From the NCBI RefSeq assembly GCF_016767175.1, contig NZ_CP068564.1:1550001-1614000 (forward strand): DNA of 64,000 nucleotides. The letters are read 5' to 3'. Source of the stretch: Keratinibaculum paraultunense. GTDB lineage: Bacteria; Bacillota; Clostridia; Tissierellales; Tepidimicrobiaceae. A model generated the notes under the pieces. It was not told where the DNA came from. It made no database searches and saw only the letters and a list, made by a program, of their open reading frames with translations. Both the position numbers and the translations under genes were made by a program. Below, piece after piece: positions 1 to 9,700 of this stretch (the stretch's first letter is position 1; every line of letters begins with the position of its first letter).

Positions 1-50
1 TTTTTTAGTTCAAATTTAATAATACGAGCTATTATTTTCATATTTGCCAT
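1..50 (-). CDS. ABC-2 permease, 5' end only (copy 1)
   Basis: The first 16-17 codons of a permease run off the left edge of the window. They match the start of the permease at 30230-31468, including the G-rich ribosome binding site just upstream. The rest of the gene lies outside, so it cannot be said whether this copy is complete. Its presence shows that the duplication continues to the left. Confidence 0.8.
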   Translation of the reverse strand, partial: MANMKIIARIIKFELK

Positions 51-74
51 TTAAATCCCCCTTGTTAATATAAT

Positions 75-118
75 AAAAGCCTATTATCAAGTATAAGTAT
101 ACTTAATAATAGGCTTTT
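75..118 (-). terminator. Hairpin between kinase and permease genes (copy 1)
   Basis: AAAAGCCTATTAT pairs with ATAATAGGCTTTT across an inner AAGTATA/TATACTT stem, with T-runs on both sides. It lies between the kinase stop and the permease start, so it probably ends or attenuates the regulator transcript before the transporter genes. The same hairpin is at 31493-31536. Confidence 0.75.
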
Positions 119-162
119 AAACTTGAAGAAAATATCAATAAAAAATAAATATTTCTTTATAT

Positions 163-1287
163 TTAATTATTTGTCATTTTAAGTGGAAAGTCCATAATGA
201 TTTTCAAAGTTGAACTAGTCAATTCCGAACTAATTCTACCCTTATGTTTTTCCATAATCTCTTTTGATATAGCCAATCCTAAACCAGAACCCTCAATAGA
301 TTTATTTCTAGACTTATCTATCCTGTAAAAAGGTTGAAACAGCTTAGAAGCTTGTTCATCAGTCATACCATAGACATCATTTTCAATAATAACAGATTGA
401 TATTCCGAATTTGAAATGGTGTAAATTCTTATTTTCCCACCTGGTTTTGTATATTGTATAGCATTTTTTATAACATTGTAAAATGCTCTAGCAATCAAAT
501 CTTGATCTACAAGAAATATAATAGACTCTTCTATATCAATCTCAAATTTAAGGTTTTTTTGGGTGATTTTAGGATAAAAAGTTTCTCTCATCTGTATTAG
601 CAAATTTAATAAATCTATTTTTTTTAAGTTCAAATGAGAAATTTGAAGTTGAAATTTGGCCAAATCAAAAAATTGATTGATGAGATTCTCTAGTTCTTTG
701 GATTTTTCCTGAATAATCTTCAAATATTTCTTTCTATTTTCTTCTGATATATTTGGTTCATCTAATAGCAAGGATACATATCCAAATATTGAGGTTAATG
801 GCGTCTTCAAATCATGTGCTAAAAATGCCATAGATTGATTATGTTGTATAACTTGGTCTTGGTTTTGTTTTATAAGCTCGTTTCTTTCTTCGATTAATGC
901 TTTAATTTCTTTATCTATGCCTAGATATTCCAGCTTATTTTCTGGCACAAGGTTATTTTTTAACATTTGAATTCTTTCATGGATTTCTAACGCTACCGCA
1001 TTTTTAACTTCTAAAACTTTTCTCATAATGAAAACTTCTGAAATAATAAATGCTATAATATATACTGCATAGATTAGTAGTATTGAAGTCTGCCTAATAC
1101 TACTCCAATCCAATTTCCCCTCAATATAAGTTTTACCATAAACCTTTACTTCTCTTATGTCAAACATAAAATTGTTTGTAAAAATGTGTAGGAAGTTACT
1201 TCCAATAATCATATATATAAGAATCAATATGAGAGTTAATATAATTAAACCTTTAAGAAAACTTTTAGTCGTTTTTTTCAATAACAT
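163..1287 (-). CDS. Sensor histidine kinase, VanS-like (copy 1)
   Basis: Membrane histidine kinase of about 374 residues. Two transmembrane segments near the N-terminus (roughly residues 10-30 and 67-88) flank a short outside loop. The phosphoacceptor box is LAHDLKTPLTS, with His at about residue 158. The ATPase domain shows an N box (YNVIKNA) and a G2 box (GSGLGLAISKE). The H-box wording resembles VanS and lantibiotic-sensing kinases. The start at 1287 is preferred over an upstream one because GGGGGGAGGG lies just before this ATG. The gene overlaps the regulator gene by 23 bp, suggesting translational coupling. The signal is unknown; adjacency to an ABC transporter suggests a cell-wall-active peptide. 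Copy 2 is at 31581-32705 and differs at two residues seen by eye (A/T, V/I). Confidence 0.9.
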   Translation of the reverse strand: MLLKKTTKSFLKGLIILTLILILIYMIIGSNFLHIFTNNFMFDIREVKVYGKTYIEGKLDWSSIRQTSILLIYAVYIIAFIISEVFIMRKVLEVKNAVALEIHERIQMLKNNLVPENKLEYLGIDKEIKALIEERNELIKQNQDQVIQHNQSMAFLAHDLKTPLTSIFGYVSLLLDEPNISEENRKKYLKIIQEKSKELENLINQFFDLAKFQLQISHLNLKKIDLLNLLIQMRETFYPKITQKNLKFEIDIEESIIFLVDQDLIARAFYNVIKNAIQYTKPGGKIRIYTISNSEYQSVIIENDVYGMTDEQASKLFQPFYRIDKSRNKSIEGSGLGLAISKEIMEKHKGRISSELTSSTLKIIMDFPLKMTNN

Positions 1288-1963
1288 ATCCCTCCCCCCA
1301 AACGGTCTTGATATAATGGGGATTTTCAAAAGAATCTCCTAATTTTATCCTTAAATTTCGGATATGGGTTGCCACACTATTGTAAGCCATATTATAATAG
1401 TCATCTCCAGTAATACTCTTATAAATCCACTCGGATGAAAGTTTTTTGCCAATATTCATCAACAATAATGTTAATATTTCAAACTCTGTTGTTGTTAAAT
1501 CTATCTTCTTTCCTTTCACATAGCAATCTCGGGTCTCCAAGTTCAGCTGTAGATCCTTGTATTGAAATATCATTTTCTGCTTTTTGTCAAGCTCTTCATA
1601 TACTTCTATTCTGCGTAACAATGCCTTTACCCTAGTCACTAGCTCTAGAGGATTAAAAGGCTTTTTGATGTAATCATCACTTCCTAACATCAATCCCTTA
1701 ATAACATCTAAATCTTCATTTTTGGCCGTAACTAAAACTACAGGATAATAATATTTCTCCCTTATTTTTGTTAACATAGTCAAACCATCTATTTTAGGCA
1801 TCATAATATCCAAAATTAAGGCTTTAGGAATATTATCTTCTAAGTACTCCATAGCATCTTGAGAGTCATAAAAAACAACCACCTCAAATCCTTCGTTTGT
1901 TAAATACAAAGCTATTAAATCAGCTATTTCTTTTTCATCATCCACAACAACTATTTTTCCCAT
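1265..1963 (-). CDS. OmpR-family response regulator (copy 1)
   Basis: Response regulator of 232 residues. The receiver domain has the acidic pair VVVDDE near the N-terminus, the phosphorylation site Asp52 in LILDIMMPK and the conserved VTAK lysine. A winged-helix DNA-binding domain follows, ending HIRNLRIKLG...TVWGEGYVI. The ribosome binding site is GGGGG before ATG at 1963. It is the first gene of the regulator-kinase pair and probably controls the ABC transporter encoded next. It differs from copy 2 at one residue (Asp33 here, Glu there), which is not the phosphosite, so both copies look functional. Confidence 0.93.
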   Translation of the reverse strand: MGKIVVVDDEKEIADLIALYLTNEGFEVVVFYDSQDAMEYLEDNIPKALILDIMMPKIDGLTMLTKIREKYYYPVVLVTAKNEDLDVIKGLMLGSDDYIKKPFNPLELVTRVKALLRRIEVYEELDKKQKMIFQYKDLQLNLETRDCYVKGKKIDLTTTEFEILTLLLMNIGKKLSSEWIYKSITGDDYYNMAYNSVATHIRNLRIKLGDSFENPHYIKTVWGEGYVIEKND

Positions 1964-2235
1964 AGATTATCCCCCCTACACCAATACTCCAAAAAAAACA
2001 CTACATTACATTACCTTAAGGATTTGTTATGTTATTATAGGAATAAAATCATCTCTTTTTGCACCTATATTATATCATTAAATATAATTGATTATATAAT
2101 GAAATCTATTATTTCATCTATTAATTGAAACATACTAATCTAAAACCTTTACACACCCAGTCATAGCTTGTCTCCAATCAGCCTTCGCCAACACTAGTCT
2201 CCTTGGGCAGACCTGGCATTAGTGATACCATTTGT

Positions 2236-2280
2236 CTATTTCGATACCTCGTTCCTTATAAGCAAAGTAACCACCTCAAC
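2236..2280 (-). pseudogene. 3'-terminal fragment of rlmD
   Basis: The last 14 codons and stop of rlmD (VEVVTLLIRNEVSK) are repeated here without the rest of the gene. The codon just before the identical block is still His (CAT here, CAC in the intact gene), after which the sequences are unrelated. Conserved 3' gene ends of this kind are typical of attachment sites, but no recombinase gene is in the window. Confidence 0.8.
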
Positions 2281-2732
2281 ATGCCTTGAGAGTACAATAA
2301 TGATGTCGTAGCATGATATTACCCCCTTGACGGTGACTTGTATTTTTGAATAAAATTTATTCTGTGATTATTAGAGCTAGTGTAAACTCGTGATATATAA
2401 TCTTTTATTATCTAGTTATGTTCCTAAATTTACACTTACTCTTTAAATTGCAATCAATGAAATCCTCAAAATTTGTTTTGTCTTTTGAAAACTTTATTCA
2501 TCACAATCTATAGACTATATTCTTCTAGTCTTATCTTTCAATTTAATTACTCCCCTCTTTCCCTGGAATCACTTTAAATTCCATTATCCTCTTCTAGATT
2601 ATATAACAAATGTATCAAGGTTTTTATACCCCGATGCATTTACTAAATGATTAACCCTTAATTCTATTTATTTTCCTATCTTTTATTTCATAAATAATAT
2701 CTGCTACATTATTGCTTTTGTCAATAGGATCG
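2281..2732. other. Intergenic stretch without a recognisable gene
   Basis: About 450 bp of AT-rich sequence between the rlmD fragment and the IS21 element. No reading frame of useful length, RNA gene or clear hairpin is seen. It is unique relative to the second copy, so it marks the start of the inserted island. Confidence 0.5.
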
Positions 2733-2805
2733 TGTACCACCCTACTAATCAAATTGTGTACCACATAATGGTAAAAAAATAATAATAGATTTGTTCTCTA
2801 TATTC

Positions 2806-3555
2806 TTATACAATCTTTTCTTGCCGGCTTAATAAACGGTAACTTGATCCCTTAAAAGATTTTATAATACTATTGTGTATTAGACGGTCAATAATAGCAG
2901 CAGCCATTATTTCATCGTTAAATATGTTTCCCCATTCTCCAAATTCAAGATTACTGATTATCATTATTGAGCCTTTTTCATATCTCTCTGAAAAGACTTG
3001 AAATAGCAGTTGGGTAGAACGATGGGATAAGGAGACGTATCCCAATTCGTCTATTATTAATAGGTCTACTTTTCTAAGTTTTTCAATAAATTTACCTAAG
3101 GCTAATTGTTCTTGCATTTCTATAAGCTTGTTTCCAAGGGATGCAGCTGTGAAAAATAATACTGATTTACCTTGTTTACATGTTTCTACTCCTATTGATG
3201 TTACTATATGGGTTTTTCCAGTCCCTTGGTCTCCAATAAATATTATATTTTGATTATCATTTAGGAAATCAAGGGTAAATAGTTCCATGATTTCCTTTTT
3301 ATTAAGGAAGGGGGCCTTGGAAAAATCGAAGGTGTCTATGGTCTTAATGGTTGGGAAACATGCATTTTTCAATAGCCTATTGTATCTACGATTTTCTCTA
3401 TTTATTACCTTCTCGTCTAAAAGCATTTCAAAAAACTCCAAGTGGTTTAATTCTTTGTCTAAAGCTTCCTCTAGTACCCTATCAAATACATCTATCATTC
3501 CTGAAAGTTTACAATATTTTAGTTTATTGAATAGCTCTTCTCTCAACATTCTCAC
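2806..3555 (-). CDS. istB: IS21 helper ATPase IstB
   Basis: AAA+ ATPase of 249 residues that assists the IS21 transposase. The Walker A motif GDQGTGKTH is at about residues 107-115 and Walker B LLIIDELGY at about 163-171. The length is normal for IstB. It overlaps the 3' end of istA by about 30 bp, the standard IS21 arrangement. Confidence 0.93.
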   Translation of the reverse strand: MRMLREELFNKLKYCKLSGMIDVFDRVLEEALDKELNHLEFFEMLLDEKVINRENRRYNRLLKNACFPTIKTIDTFDFSKAPFLNKKEIMELFTLDFLNDNQNIIFIGDQGTGKTHIVTSIGVETCKQGKSVLFFTAASLGNKLIEMQEQLALGKFIEKLRKVDLLIIDELGYVSLSHRSTQLLFQVFSERYEKGSIMIISNLEFGEWGNIFNDEIMAAAIIDRLIHNSIIKSFKGSSYRLLSRQEKIV

Positions 3556-5095
3556 CTCCTTCTAGGAGGATATCATATTGAGATATGTTTGGAGAAGATG
3601 ATTGAATGTCTGGAGCTCCCATTGCTTCTAGTATATCTTTGGATATTGTCTTTTTGATTATCTTATCTTCCCTATATCTTAATAGGCTTAAAACCTCTTC
3701 ATAGCTATATCTATTTGATTTATCAAGTTCTTTTAATATTGAAACAATTTTCCCTATACCATAGCTTTTCGTTAGCTTTAATATGTTTATGAATTCTCTT
3801 GTTCCCTTAGATTTGGATTTAGTAGTAGCCTGAAGCATCCTGTGATAGTTATCAAACTCCTTTGGAAGTTTCCACTGCTTAATCACTAGCGCATCATCAT
3901 ATGCTCTTGCCTTTTTCATTAGTAAGTCTAAAAAATGGTAGGGCTCTAAGCTATCCTTATTCTTTGAGAATAACCTTTGGTGTTCGGCTATTTGTTCCCC
4001 TTTGTAGATTATCTTTATTTTAAATGGATATATCTTCACATCTACTTTTTTCCCTACATAAGCTGTAGGAACTGAATATCTATTTCTGTCAATGTGAGCA
4101 AGCTGATATGTATTAATTTTAGCTGTAGTTAATCTTGCATGATCATAATGTCCTTTAAGTGGAAGAAAGTAATCTTTTCGAGCCTCATTAAGGGTTTTAA
4201 ACCAGGTAATTCCATCTATCTTTTTAGTATGCATCTTGTCCCAGCATTCAGCGTATAGTTTTTCATTTAACTTATCAAAGCCTTTAAAGTCAATATAGGA
4301 CAGGAAGTAATTATTCCTTACATACTTTACCAGGTTCTCAACAAGACCTTTTTCGTTACCTTTCCCGGGGCCACAAAATTCTGCTTCAAAGCAGTAGAAG
4401 GATTTAAATCTTAAAAACTCATCTTGAAGAATTCTTTCACTACCGGATAATACCTCTTTAACAGCTGGTTTAAGATTGTCAAATATTATCTTTCTTGGTA
4501 TTCCACCATAAAAGTCAAAGGCCCTAATCAATCCGTCAAAGAAAAATTCTGTGCTTTGTCGTGGGTATGCTTGTACAAATTCTACCTTTTCCTTAGATAG
4601 TTTGGCACAAAAGACCATTACTTTTCTTGGATATCCTTCATCCATAACAATCATTTCACCAAAGTCTACCTGAAGCACACCATTACCATAATCTAGCTTT
4701 ACATGAGCTTCCTTTTGGTTTACACCTAACTCTTCCTCAATAATCCTAACTTGATGGGTAAAAGCTGAGTAGGAGCCTTTATACCCTTCTTCTTGAAGAA
4801 GTTGGTGCATTCTAGTTTTCGTTAACCTTTCTTTCTTTCCTTTGGCCTTGTTTTCCAGAACCATTACCTTAATTCTTTCAATGAATTCACCATTAACAGG
4901 CTTTTCTTTTTCTACTGTAAGTAAATATTTATTATCTTCCCTTTCAATGGCTCTAGTTACAGTATTTCTGTGTATCATTAATCTTTTTGCAATTTCTCTT
5001 TTAGAAAGCCCTTTATTAAAATACAATTCTCTGATAGTATCATATATAGCCACCTTTATCACCTCATATACCTCCCGTATGTTTTGTTTGCTCAA
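3524..5095 (-). CDS. istA: IS21 transposase IstA
   Basis: DDE transposase of 523 residues. It has an N-terminal helix-turn-helix (GLSKREIAKRLMIHRNTVTRAI) in which the recognition helix is clear, and a retroviral-integrase-type catalytic core. Likely catalytic residues are Asp in VDFGEM (about 143), Asp in FDNLK (about 205) and Glu in EKGLVENLV (about 250). Length and gene order are normal for the family, and no disruption is visible, so the element may be active. Confidence 0.93.
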   Translation of the reverse strand: MSKQNIREVYEVIKVAIYDTIRELYFNKGLSKREIAKRLMIHRNTVTRAIEREDNKYLLTVEKEKPVNGEFIERIKVMVLENKAKGKKERLTKTRMHQLLQEEGYKGSYSAFTHQVRIIEEELGVNQKEAHVKLDYGNGVLQVDFGEMIVMDEGYPRKVMVFCAKLSKEKVEFVQAYPRQSTEFFFDGLIRAFDFYGGIPRKIIFDNLKPAVKEVLSGSERILQDEFLRFKSFYCFEAEFCGPGKGNEKGLVENLVKYVRNNYFLSYIDFKGFDKLNEKLYAECWDKMHTKKIDGITWFKTLNEARKDYFLPLKGHYDHARLTTAKINTYQLAHIDRNRYSVPTAYVGKKVDVKIYPFKIKIIYKGEQIAEHQRLFSKNKDSLEPYHFLDLLMKKARAYDDALVIKQWKLPKEFDNYHRMLQATTKSKSKGTREFINILKLTKSYGIGKIVSILKELDKSNRYSYEEVLSLLRYREDKIIKKTISKDILEAMGAPDIQSSSPNISQYDILLEGGENVERRAIQ

Positions 5096-5164
5096 CTATA
5101 TTATACGGGAAGAGTTGGTAAAGGTGGTACACTTTTTCATTAGCAGCTCTTCTTTACTGGTACA

Positions 5165-5402
5165 TATTTAGTTTAGCATCTGCAAAAGCTAAAATTAGAT
5201 ATTTTAGTAGTAAAAATAAAAAGCTATATCAATACAACAGATATAATAGATAGAGAAAGTAATAAAATAGACAAAAACAAGTTAGAAAATAAAAATTTAA
5301 TTTCTAAAACTTTATGATATAATACGAACAACAAAATACAAAATATAGTAAAAATATGAGAAATTAATAGGTTATAAAGTTCCAAAAATGTGTAGAAATT
5401 TA
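5165..5402. other. Spacer between IS21 and lanthipeptide terminator
   Basis: AT-rich sequence with no reading frame of note. No promoter could be assigned with confidence. It probably represents ordinary flank downstream of the peptide operon. Confidence 0.4.
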
Positions 5403-5434
5403 AAAAGGGACATTGGTACTACCAATATCCCTTT
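5403..5434 (-). terminator. Terminator of the lanthipeptide operon
   Basis: AAAGGGACATTGG pairs with CCAATATCCCTTT around a short loop, one internal mismatch aside. On the minus strand it is followed by TTTTTAAATTT. It sits 25 bp after the stop of the last precursor gene. Confidence 0.8.
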
Positions 5435-5459
5435 AATATGGTGAGTACATTTTTTGCGA

Positions 5460-5642
5460 TTACTCACAAGCATTTGCTCTAGAGTTTTCGCAGCCTCGAG
5501 TCAATCCAGCTACTAAAGAAATTACAGTTAATAATGTAATTACAGAAACACCTTGTGCCTCAACAGGTGTATTTTGACTTGCTTCCATTTCATCTAAAGA
5601 ATAATCTTCAAATGTAGGTCCTACAAGATTATAATTCTTCAT
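5460..5642 (-). CDS. Class II lanthipeptide precursor 1
   Basis: A 60-residue peptide with the form of a LanM substrate. An acidic leader (about residues 1-31, containing FEDYSLDEMEASQ) is followed by a hydrophobic Ser/Thr-rich stretch and a C-terminal part with two cysteines, Cys51 and Cys59. Likely rings are Thr48-Cys51 (TRGC) and Ser54-Cys59 (SRANAC). Four upstream Ser/Thr residues around VSVITLLTVIS have no Cys partner. The leader lacks a double-glycine site, in keeping with an exporter that has no C39 peptidase. The start has a GGGGGG binding site. The leader motif F-E-x-x-x-x-(D/E)-E-M-x-x-S-Q is shared with the neighbouring precursor. Ring positions are inferred. Confidence 0.82.
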   Translation of the reverse strand: MKNYNLVGPTFEDYSLDEMEASQNTPVEAQGVSVITLLTVISLVAGLTRGCENSRANACE

Positions 5643-5753
5643 TCTTTTCCCCCCTAACTATTTGTTTATTAATTTAATTTATATTTAATAAGTCTAAAGA
5701 ATTGGTTTAAATTATATTATTAAATATTCTAAACTTATGAATTTTTAATAGGT

Positions 5754-5933
5754 TTATGGACAATTAAAGTTTCTACTCCACCATCTGGATATATAATATG
5801 ATGCTTCATATGCTGTAAGTATAGATAATACTGTTACTGCTGTGGCAACACTCTCTGGCTCATATTCAACCTGCTGAGAAGATGCCATCTCTTCAAATTC
5901 TAATTCTTCAAAAGTAACACCAATATTATTCAT
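5754..5933 (-). CDS. Class II lanthipeptide precursor 2 (short ORF)
   Basis: A 59-residue peptide read by hand between precursor 1 and the reductase gene. It starts MNNIGVTFEELEFEEM and has GGGGGG six bases before its ATG. The leader shares the EEMxSSQ pattern with precursor 1. The core is rich in unpaired Ser/Thr (SVATAVTVLSILT), then aromatic (SYYISRWW), and ends with Ser53-Arg-Asn-Phe-Asn-Cys58-Pro. Only one Cys is present, so only one thioether ring is possible. The SRxxxC spacing equals that of the last ring of precursor 1. The remaining Ser/Thr are candidates for dehydration and reduction. It is probably the partner peptide of a two-component product. Confidence 0.8.
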   Translation of the reverse strand: MNNIGVTFEELEFEEMASSQQVEYEPESVATAVTVLSILTAYEASYYISRWWSRNFNCP

Positions 5934-5979
5934 TATCTTCCCCCCTTCTTTTATTATTTACATAGAAATTCCCAATTCT

Positions 5980-6681
5980 TTAGACTTTATTAAGCGTATA
6001 TGTTAAGAAGGAATCGAATGTATAAAAATCTAGTAACCCATTTTTAAGCCAATAATTATATTCATATCCTTGTCTATGTTTAGATAATTGGTTATACATT
6101 GAAGAATATAATCCATTTTGAAAAACATTACCTCTTAATGATTTTGGATTTTTATATGCTTTATCTACTTTTTCTGCTAATTGCATGATATTACGATTTA
6201 TATCTTCTTCAAGCATTAAATCGTTTATTACTAAGGAATCTATACAAATACATCCAAAGGCAGATACAACTTTTTTTAAATAGCTAGTTACATATTCTTC
6301 GCCTGAAGTTGATGTACTTGTACATACTACAGCAAGTTTTCCTGTAAGAGGAAATAGATGTGACCAATGTGCTAATCTATCTATAAAGACTTTGGTCGAA
6401 CCAGATATTTGATGTATATAAACTGGAGAACCTATTATTAATAAGTCGCACTTTTTTATTTTTTCCTTAATCATTTTCATGTCATCCTTATTATCTTGAG
6501 GACAAATACCAGTAGCAAAACAAGAATTACATCCCATACATGGAAGAATATTTAAGGATTCTGCTGTAAAAACATCAACATTGTTACCCCTACTGGGAAG
6601 GGAATCAATTAGTTGTTTAGTATATTTAAGTGTGGTTGAGTTCTTTCCTTGCATACTGCCAATAAAACAAAAAATATTCAT
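5980..6681 (-). CDS. Flavodoxin-fold NAD(P)H:FMN reductase, candidate dehydroamino-acid reductase (LanJ-like)
   Basis: A 233-residue flavodoxin-like oxidoreductase. The N-terminal IFCFIGSMQGKNSTT is the FMN-phosphate loop, and CMGCNSC...C (Cys48, 51, 54, 60) is the cysteine cluster common in iron-sulfur flavoprotein/FMN reductases. IGSPVYIHQISGSTKVFIDR is the second flavin-binding block. It sits between lanM and the two precursor genes in the same direction. In some lanthipeptide clusters dedicated reductases turn dehydroalanine and dehydrobutyrine into D-Ala and D-aminobutyrate, and one group of these is flavin-dependent. Context and the Ser/Thr-rich, Cys-poor cores suggest that role here. 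Family membership in the known LanJ groups was not tested. A general quinone or nitro-reductase is the alternative. Confidence 0.8.
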   Translation of the reverse strand: MNIFCFIGSMQGKNSTTLKYTKQLIDSLPSRGNNVDVFTAESLNILPCMGCNSCFATGICPQDNKDDMKMIKEKIKKCDLLIIGSPVYIHQISGSTKVFIDRLAHWSHLFPLTGKLAVVCTSTSTSGEEYVTSYLKKVVSAFGCICIDSLVINDLMLEEDINRNIMQLAEKVDKAYKNPKSLRGNVFQNGLYSSMYNQLSKHRQGYEYNYWLKNGLLDFYTFDSFLTYTLNKV

Positions 6682-6719
6682 TTTATATCACCCTACATTA
6701 TTTTTTATAGTATTAAATT

Positions 6720-6735
6720 AGGTGTTTTCACACCT
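6720..6735 (-). other. Small hairpin between lanM and the reductase gene
   Basis: On the minus strand AGGTGT-GAAA-ACACCT forms a six-pair stem with a GAAA tetraloop in the 101-bp gap. No T-run follows, so it is more likely an RNA stability or processing element than a terminator. It could let the precursor and reductase part of the message be more abundant than lanM. Confidence 0.4.
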
Positions 6736-6782
6736 TATTGGACACATAATACATGTGCTTAAATCTTTGAATAAGCTGCTAG

Positions 6783-9700
6783 TTAATCTAAAGTTAATAC
6801 ACTAGGTATTTCTTCTGGAAATATTGATCTTAGTAGAGAGTAACCAACTCCTGATAATCCCATAAATAACCCTACATCTCTGAAATCATCTAATTCTTGT
6901 AATCTTGCCTGTCCATGTTCTAAAAAATAATTAGCAATTTGACTAGATGTTGAGTTTATATAGTCTGTAAACCTATCTTGAGGACTTAATAAACTACATG
7001 TTATTAAAAAATCTAGATTTCCTGATAAACCATGACATAAAGACATATTCTGGTTAGAATCATTTATAGCCTGTCTTAAAGCAAGTTCTTTAAAATGTAC
7101 CAATCTATCATCATTAAGATATTTCAAACATGCTACAGCTCCAATTCCAAGTCCAGTTGTTCCATGACACCAAGAAGTATGGTTTTTGCTATGGATATAA
7201 TCATTTTTGTAATAATTTAAATCTTTAATTTGATTTAATGTATGATCTAGTATTTTCTCAATATCTTTCTCGCAATTTATTCCATATTTATTTTGAGCAA
7301 TTAACATAGCATATAATATCCCAATTCCACCATGTCCCATTCCTATACTTGATTCTTTTTCTAAAAACATGTCTAAATTTGATTTAATTGTGGTAATTAT
7401 TTTGGCTATTTCTTCATAGAGTAAGGATTTACTAGTTAAAATATTTTGATTATTATCTAATAGTTTAACTAAACTAGCTCCTCCTCCTAACCAATCAATA
7501 CCAGTATATGTGTTATTTTTTGAATATTTTGAATTTTTGGAATACCTAGAATATAGTTTTTTAAAATAAGTAGGATCATCTATATTACATTTCAAAAGTA
7601 CATATGCCTCACCTAAACTACCTGAAAATACACCATGGTGATGATAAATTCCATAATCTTTTGTGGTATTTTTAACTTTTTCTGTAAATTCTATAATATT
7701 TCTATCGGTTGTATATTTAGATAAATAGTTTAAAAAAAGTAAAATTCCAGCTCTACCTGAATATAAACCATTTTCAATGGAGGTAATTTTATAAAAACCA
7801 TCAGTTGTATCTATATATGGCCATGAAACATACTTTCCACTTTTGCTATAGTAACATAAATCCATGATTTTATATGCAATTTTGTTACATGTATCCAAAA
7901 TCTTTTCCTTATTTAAATAATCCTCTTGGTATGATATTTCTGGCATCTTCTTATCTCTTTCATCAATCAACTCATAGTAATTTCCTAATAATATTCTCAA
8001 CTTTAATTTTTCCTTATTTACTTCCTTCATATTTAATTTTTTAAGTCTACTTATGGTTATTTCTAAACCACTTTTAGGAAAATAATCTTCTATATACTCA
8101 TAGTTGCTTGTAATAATATGATTTTTAGAAGTATTGCAAAAGAAAATTGGGATATCCATATTGAGCATATCATTAACTTCATAAGGAACTATACGTCTAT
8201 CTTTATAAGGATTAGCCCAGTTATTTTCAAATAGCTTTTCTAAATGTTTGCTATCTGATAGGTAGTGCGGATGATCTGCAAATGTCAATAAATCTCCATA
8301 AACTGCTGTCGATTTCGTTAATTGCCTTACTAGCAAGTTTTGAAATGTATTTTCTATTAACTCAATAATTTCTTTTCTATTCCGATAAACAAAATTTAGT
8401 GCATCATCAAATCCTTGAATAATATCATTTTTATAGTTGTGATATGTTATAGTTTTGTTTTTAAATTTTGGCAAATTTTCATTCGCTTTAATAACAGCGT
8501 CATATTTATACTCAAAACGCATTTCATCAGTATAGACATTTATTGGCACTAATACTTTAGTAGGGTAGATTTCTTCCTGTCCCCCTCCTAGTCCACTGAC
8601 ATCAACACCTTTACCTTCTACATTATTATCAAAACCTTTCGTTGGTAAGATACCTATCGCAAATAATCTTAGTATATGATCGTTAATTACCTCTAAGTTT
8701 GCATTATCCTCTAAATCGTATTCATATTGCGATAATAATGTTTCACAGTCAATAATATATGGATATTCTCCCGATGCTATGATGTTCTCGCTATGCATGT
8801 CTGTTGCGCCAACTATTCCCAATAATACGATTAATTCACCAATTCTATAATAATAGTTGTTTAATTGATTTTTATTAGTACATTCTTTATGAGTAATTAC
8901 TTCTTCTACTGTAAATTTTTCTGCATAATATACATTATTAGTACGAAGATCCATCAATCCACTATTTTCGTTAAAGTAATTTATTAATGAACTGAATGCT
9001 TTTTGAATATATAAATTTCTTGGTTTATAGATTAATTCCTTAGAATTTGAAAATATTAATTTTGAAACACTTCTCCCCCTCTGGTGAGTATCTCCTTTAG
9101 ATGTTTCAAAACCTATTATCTTATTATCAGATAGACCAAAATAATTACTTATCTTATGATAGTCCCCATCAATAAACTTAAACATTTCCATCGTTGAGTT
9201 GATAAAATCTTGACTTCGATTAATTAATAATCGGAGCAACACTGGATACTTTAGATAGAATGATTTTATTTTATCAATTGATGAGTATTTTCTCTTGATA
9301 AAGTCTAAATACCTTTCATGCCCATCATTTCCTTTAAGTTCATTATGTTGTTTAAATTGGTGAAGCTCTATAATCAGACATTTCCAAGTCATACGACTAA
9401 GTATGCTTTTACAATCAGCAATATATTCTTCTATTGTTTTAGCTGATACGCTAATATTTTTTAATTCTTTAACTTGAGTAAAAATCTCCTGTTTGATGTA
9501 TTCTGAAAAAGGGATAACTAATTGATCTTTATCAATATTATTTAGATTGACATTACATGTATCAAATATCATATTGAAAAGCTGAAACCAATTTTGTTGT
9601 TCTAGATAATTATATAAAATACTATTTTCATACTCAGTAAAATTTTTAAGTGCAAATGCAAAGTTTTCTTTTTTAATATTCCGAATTTTTAAACTTTCAT

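Larger units (their letters stand above)
1..2280. repeat. Direct repeat, copy 1 (two-component system plus rlmD tail)
   Basis: This block matches 31419-33698 at a constant offset of 31,418 bp, in the same orientation. I found five single-base differences by eye, near 472, 655, 711, 1863 and 1893. They cause three amino-acid changes. The match starts at or before the window edge and stops exactly after base 2280, inside what is the 3' end of rlmD in the other copy. The differences show that these are two real copies and not one stretch read twice. Confidence 0.95.
2733..5164 (-). mobile_element. IS21-family insertion sequence, apparently complete
   Basis: The istA-istB pair is bounded by repeated terminal motifs: TGTACCACC at 2733 and TGTACCAC at 2757 on the left, GGTGGTACA at 5123 and GGTACA at 5159 on the right. 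Multiple end repeats are usual for IS21 elements. Exact ends and target duplication were not established. It lies immediately downstream of the lanthipeptide operon. Confidence 0.75.

Noticed and set aside
1157-1342. Plus-strand ORF opposite the kinase start (and its twin at 32575-32760)
   Set aside because: It lies entirely antisense to the kinase/regulator overlap, has no family resemblance, and is duplicated only because the genes are.
2189-2225. CACTA...TAGTG inverted repeat downstream of the rlmD end as a terminator or att arm
   Set aside because: The stem is short and interrupted and no T-run follows. It is present in both copies but gives no firm function.
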